Shown: positions 34,423 through 37,085 of the stretch, piece by piece | Layout: each line of letters starts with the position of its first letter | Numbering within the stretch: the first letter of the stretch is position 1 | Source: Oxalobacteraceae bacterium | GTDB lineage: Bacteria > Pseudomonadota > Gammaproteobacteria > Burkholderiales > Burkholderiaceae_D | Assembly: GCA_900299005.1 (NCBI GenBank) | Contig: OMID01000044.1 | Location: 1 to 37,085 of the forward strand | Direction of reading: 5' to 3' | Length of the DNA: 37,085 bases | Made by a program: the position numbers and the translations under genes | Notes under the pieces: generated by a model | The model's input: only the letters and a program-made list of their open reading frames with translations | What the model was told of the DNA's origin: nothing | Database searches by the model: none

Positions 34423-35520
34423 ATGAAAAACAAATCCCTGTTGGCGCTCACCTTGCTCAGTAGTAGTCTCGCGGCCGGTTGCGCATGGATACCCTGGAAC
34501 CAGGGCAGTGACTCTACGCCATCCACTGAGTTGCGAGCGCGTGTTGTTTCTAAGGTCCGTGAGCACGATGGCACAGAGTCGGCGATAGCATTCCATGCGC
34601 TGGGACGACATCTGCAAAGAGAAGGGCGATGGGATGAGGCCGAGCGTGCTTTCGGGCGCGCGCTGGATTTTGATCCGTCTTATGCAGAGGCGCGCAACGC
34701 CTTGGCCGCGCTGGCGGCTCTCCGAGGTGATCTGCAGGGGGCGATCTCCACACTGTCATCCTTGGTGACCTTGCACCCGGAGCAACCCCACCTGCTGGGC
34801 AATTTGGGATATGCGTACTATCTGAGAGGCGACTATGTGCTGGCAAAGCAAAAATTCAGTCAAGCACTGATAATCGATCCTCATTATGACGCTGCGTGGC
34901 AGAAGCTTTTGCTCGTCAGAGAAAAATTGGGTGAGGCATCCGATGAAGAGCATCTCGGATCACCGGCCATGACGACCATCGCCCCGAAGAGCGATCCTGC
35001 CATGTCAGCAGCCCTGAATCCGATCGTCAAATTATCAGAGGGGGTGTATCAGCTGACACGACCCTTGCGTATTGAAACGACCAAGGCCCCGGTGGCCCAA
35101 AGTGACCTTCCCGAGGTACATCCATCTGCAATTAGCGCCAGGTCCTGCGTGCCGCAGTCACTGCCGATCAGCGCGGGGGCAGGTACTGAGCCCTTGCGAC
35201 TTGAACTTCTGAATGGCAATGGTATCAACCGACTGGCACGTTCTGTCCGCGACGTGCTTGCCGGTCCGCACTGGCGAGTGGTCAGGGTGGCCAATCACCA
35301 GGTCTTTAGCGAGCCCGTCACACGCATTGAGTACGCAAAGCATCGCTATAACGCGGCGCGAGAGTTAGCCGCAAAGCTCGGCGTAGCTGCGCAGTTGCGA
35401 CCGAATTATCAGCAGGGTAATACGCATTTGCGCGTGGTTTTGGGCAGGGACTTTCCGACGACCGAGGGCCTGCGAGAGCGTCTTGCCGGCAGTGTGCCGC
35501 TACTGGCAGAGATCGAGTGA
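34423..35520 (+). CDS. tadD: TadD-type TPR lipoprotein fused to a LytR_C domain
   Basis: TadD is a TPR lipoprotein thought to help secretin assembly. The 365-residue protein has a lipobox Leu-Ala-Ala-Gly-Cys with Cys20 as the lipid site. TPR repeats run from about 55 to 165 (AIAFHALGRHLQREGRWDEAE, YAEARNALAALAALRGDLQGA, LLGNLGYAYYLRGDYVLAKQ). A linker of about 90 residues leads to a C-terminal LytR_C-like domain (257-343, from LRLELLNGNGINRLARSVRDVLA to LRVVLGRDF). The latter is often attached to envelope proteins and may bind cell-wall or other envelope ligands; its role here is unknown. It ends the Tad operon, 39 bp from a convergent gene, with no clear terminator between. Confidence 0.88.
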   Translation: MKNKSLLALTLLSSSLAAGCAWIPWNQGSDSTPSTELRARVVSKVREHDGTESAIAFHALGRHLQREGRWDEAERAFGRALDFDPSYAEARNALAALAALRGDLQGAISTLSSLVTLHPEQPHLLGNLGYAYYLRGDYVLAKQKFSQALIIDPHYDAAWQKLLLVREKLGEASDEEHLGSPAMTTIAPKSDPAMSAALNPIVKLSEGVYQLTRPLRIETTKAPVAQSDLPEVHPSAISARSCVPQSLPISAGAGTEPLRLELLNGNGINRLARSVRDVLAGPHWRVVRVANHQVFSEPVTRIEYAKHRYNAARELAAKLGVAAQLRPNYQQGNTHLRVVLGRDFPTTEGLRERLAGSVPLLAEIE

Positions 35521-35559
35521 TTATGTCGCTTGCTCGCGTCTTACCTAGGTGTGACCAGT

Positions 35560-36765
35560 TCAGTTGACTGACAGGGGTGGTGGCGGACTGATGTTCTGCG
35601 CCTCCCAGACCACGTCGTTATCAATCGAATATAGCTTGCACTCGGTGGAGCTGTTTTTCTGGCAGTGGGCTAGTGCGCGCTCGGCAGGATCATCACCTTC
35701 TTCAGCCCAGCTCCATGCGCCGGACGATGACAGCGCGAATGCACGTGGTGCAGATTTACCGAGATAATCGCGATAGCCGGCACGTCCCTTCTCGCTCAGG
35801 TAGGGTACTGCAGCGATATTGGCGAGACTGGCAAACTGGGTTGCGGGCGGGCGGGGTATCTCGGCAATCCTCACGCTTGGCTCGGCAGGCATGCCAATAC
35901 GCTTGAGGAAGCGCTCCGTCTCGGGAAGCCAGATAGTCACGCCATCATGGCTGCCGACCATACCATGAGCATCCTTCTTGAATCGTCCATAGGTGACCAG
36001 TTGCGCAGAACCACCGGCACTCTGGTAGGCCTGCTGCAGGCGCGCTGCCAGTGCAGGATCAAAATAGCTGTCATTCTCGCCATAGAACCACAGGCTTGGC
36101 AGCAGGGTACGCGCGCCGAATCCAGCGAATGCGCTAACCAGAGATGATTTCCAGTCGCAGCTGCTGCCATCGATGCGCAGGCCACCGGCAAAATTCAGGA
36201 GGCCGCGCACACCGGGGAAATGACGCGTGCCAAACGCCATTGTCGCAAGCCCGCCATACGACTGCCCAGCAACAAGAATGCGCTCTCTGTCCACCCAAGC
36301 TTGTTGCACCAAGGCCTTCAGCGCTGACTCGACATCATCGGCTTGCTGCTGACCGTTGTCGGTCATATTGCACCCAAGATCGGTGTAACTACCTCCCGAG
36401 GCGGCAAAGCCCTTACGCATGGGCACGGCGACTGCATAGCCGCGCCTGACAAATTCCCGGCTTAGTGCGAGAAAGCGATCACGGGTCTGTCGGGCGGGAT
36501 TGCCACGGTCTTTACCATGGTTCATTACCAGCAAGGGAAAAGGGCCCTCGCCCGGAGGGCGGAAAATCGTTGTTTCCAATGGCAGCTTGCTTCCGTTTGA
36601 TATTACTGGAAGCATGATGACTTCTTCATTCACTGTCGTATCAAGCGAGGCAGCATCAGTTGGGTGACTGATGACAAGCGTTGCGAACACGAGAGTGAGA
36701 GTAAAGCGAGATGCTGAGCAACAGAAGAGACAAGCAAGGAATGCTGAGCGAGATAGGACTTTCAT
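35560..36765 (-). CDS. Secreted alpha/beta hydrolase (dienelactone hydrolase-like) with extra C-terminal region
   Basis: A 401-residue exported alpha/beta hydrolase. A signal-peptide-like region covers about 1-39 (hydrophobic FTLTLVFATLVIS, then DAA-S). The catalytic core has MNHGKDRGN, the nucleophile elbow GQSYGGLA with Ser169, a likely Asp232 in GENDSYF and His267 in DAHGM. Residues 311-390 follow the core and contain AFALSSSGAWSWAEEGDDPAERALAHCQKNSSTECKLYSI-type spacing with two cysteines about eight apart; I have seen this ALAxC-type tail on related betaproteobacterial hydrolases but know of no function. An in-frame ATG at 36795 would add ten residues; 36765 gives a better signal peptide. 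It converges with tadD. The substrate is unknown. Confidence 0.8.
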   Translation of the reverse strand: MKVLSRSAFLACLFCCSASRFTLTLVFATLVISHPTDAASLDTTVNEEVIMLPVISNGSKLPLETTIFRPPGEGPFPLLVMNHGKDRGNPARQTRDRFLALSREFVRRGYAVAVPMRKGFAASGGSYTDLGCNMTDNGQQQADDVESALKALVQQAWVDRERILVAGQSYGGLATMAFGTRHFPGVRGLLNFAGGLRIDGSSCDWKSSLVSAFAGFGARTLLPSLWFYGENDSYFDPALAARLQQAYQSAGGSAQLVTYGRFKKDAHGMVGSHDGVTIWLPETERFLKRIGMPAEPSVRIAEIPRPPATQFASLANIAAVPYLSEKGRAGYRDYLGKSAPRAFALSSSGAWSWAEEGDDPAERALAHCQKNSSTECKLYSIDNDVVWEAQNISPPPPLSVN

Positions 36766-36861
36766 GACATCTTTACGAAGGGCAACCAAGCCCATTCTAA
36801 AGAGGTGCTTTCCTCATTTCAATCTTTGGGGCAATAAGTTCCGTTGCAAAATCCGATTCTT

Positions 36862-36908
36862 AAAATTTGTTCAAGAAAATTTGATAAGAATATCTCATGA
36901 GAATATCT
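36862..36908. repeat. Paired direct repeats in AT-rich sequence
   Basis: AAAATTTG occurs at 36862-36869 and 36876-36883; AGAATATCT occurs at 36887-36895 and 36900-36908. A 10-bp palindrome, TCTCATGAGA, spans the junction of the latter two. The periods of 14 and 13 bases are larger than one helical turn. Regulator binding sites are possible. Confidence 0.45.
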
Positions 36909-36959
36909 TGTAAGAAGGTCAGCAAGCATGGATGACAGCTTGAGACCTGCGCTGCCCGC

Positions 36960-36980
36960 AGGTGCGCAGACAGCGCACCT
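36960..36980 (+). terminator. Stem-loop followed by T-rich sequence, possible terminator
   Basis: AGGTGCGC pairs exactly with GCGCACCT around the loop AGACA, followed by TTTGTGCTGCTTTTTG. The T-tract is interrupted, so efficiency is doubtful. There is no clear upstream gene on the plus strand to terminate, so it may belong to a small RNA or be a leader structure of a gene beyond the edge. Confidence 0.4.
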
Positions 36981-37085
36981 TTTGTGCTGCTTTTTGTCAG
37001 ATCGGATTTTGGATATCGGATTTATTCGATGGGCTGTAGTCGAGTCGCTTTCATGCGTGATACCAGCAACTTTCCTTTGCGGGCG

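Larger units (their letters stand above)
36766..37085. other. AT-rich right-edge region without a supported gene
   Basis: This 320-bp stretch carries the promoter region of the hydrolase gene on the minus strand and, on the plus strand, two pairs of direct repeats (36862-36908) and a stem-loop (36960-36980). From 36830 to 36920 it is clearly more AT-rich than the rest of the window. A frame opens at the ATG at 36928 and runs to the window edge, but its product does not look protein-like and the stem-loop lies inside it. A second possible start, ATG at 37029, is too close to the edge to judge. Confidence 0.5.

Noticed and set aside
36928-37085. Coding region from ATG 36928 to the right edge
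   Set aside because: An acceptable AAGAAGG sits upstream, but the product has no protein-like pattern and a stem-loop falls inside; more sequence is required to decide.
1-37085. CRISPR arrays, insertion sequences, tRNA or rRNA genes
   Set aside because: No regularly spaced repeats, transposase-like products, terminal repeats or recognisable RNA genes were seen by eye.

Overview
The window reads as a chromosomal segment of a betaproteobacterium, most likely Burkholderiales or a close relative. The clues are the run pgk-pyk-fba-purC-purE-purK-sua5, the pairing of a branched-chain aminotransferase with a small CHCC zinc-finger gene, and protein sequences that resemble Burkholderia/Oxalobacteraceae homologues from memory. 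No database was searched, so genus is not called. Coding density is high, and there are no rRNA or tRNA genes, insertion sequences, phage genes or CRISPR arrays that I can see.

Layout. (1) 1-6.8 kb holds housekeeping and transport genes: moaC and a BepA-like M48 protease diverge. A five-gene minus-strand run follows in transcription order: ilvE, CHCC zinc finger, SnoaL-like protein, YheT-type hydrolase, and an uncharacterised protein. The azlCD amino-acid exporter pair diverges from it. (2) 7.0-14.5 kb is a co-directional block of lower glycolysis (pgk, pyk, fba) and IMP synthesis (purC, purE, purK), ending in the tRNA t6A gene sua5. (3) 14.5-21.2 kb mixes a flavin reductase, an N-terminal-only AMP-binding fragment, msrA, cfa, pdxH, an MFS transporter, the ct6A gene tcdA and thpR. 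(4) 21.2-23.6 kb is a copper-type P1B ATPase with a YHS domain and a CPMHP metal-binding domain in front, overlapping thpR. (5) 23.9-35.5 kb is a complete Tad (tight adherence, Flp pilus) locus: flp, tadV/cpaA, cpaB, cpaC secretin, a small lipoprotein, tadG, tadE, tadF, tadZ, tadA, tadB, tadC, tadD. (6) 35.6 kb to the end holds a convergent secreted alpha/beta hydrolase with an extra cysteine-containing C-terminal region, then an AT-rich non-coding stretch.

How the genes work together. The Tad genes supply a type IVc pilus machine: Flp pilin, its prepilin peptidase, three pseudopilin-like proteins, a secretin with its CpaB partner and two lipoproteins, the TadZ localisation factor, the TadA motor and the TadB/TadC inner-membrane platform. 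The pgk-to-sua5 block is central metabolism. Sua5 and TcdA, 5 kb apart, act early and late in the same tRNA A37 modification route (t6A then ct6A).

I found no convincing new multi-gene system. The most unusual signals are small. They are a perfect 14-bp inverted repeat in front of flp whose left arm can also pair next to the flp ribosome-binding site, symmetric sites between the copper ATPase and flp, a 14-bp palindrome between the MFS gene and tcdA, a nearly leaderless promoter before the AMP-binding fragment, a TadD-LytR_C fusion, and paired direct repeats at the right edge.
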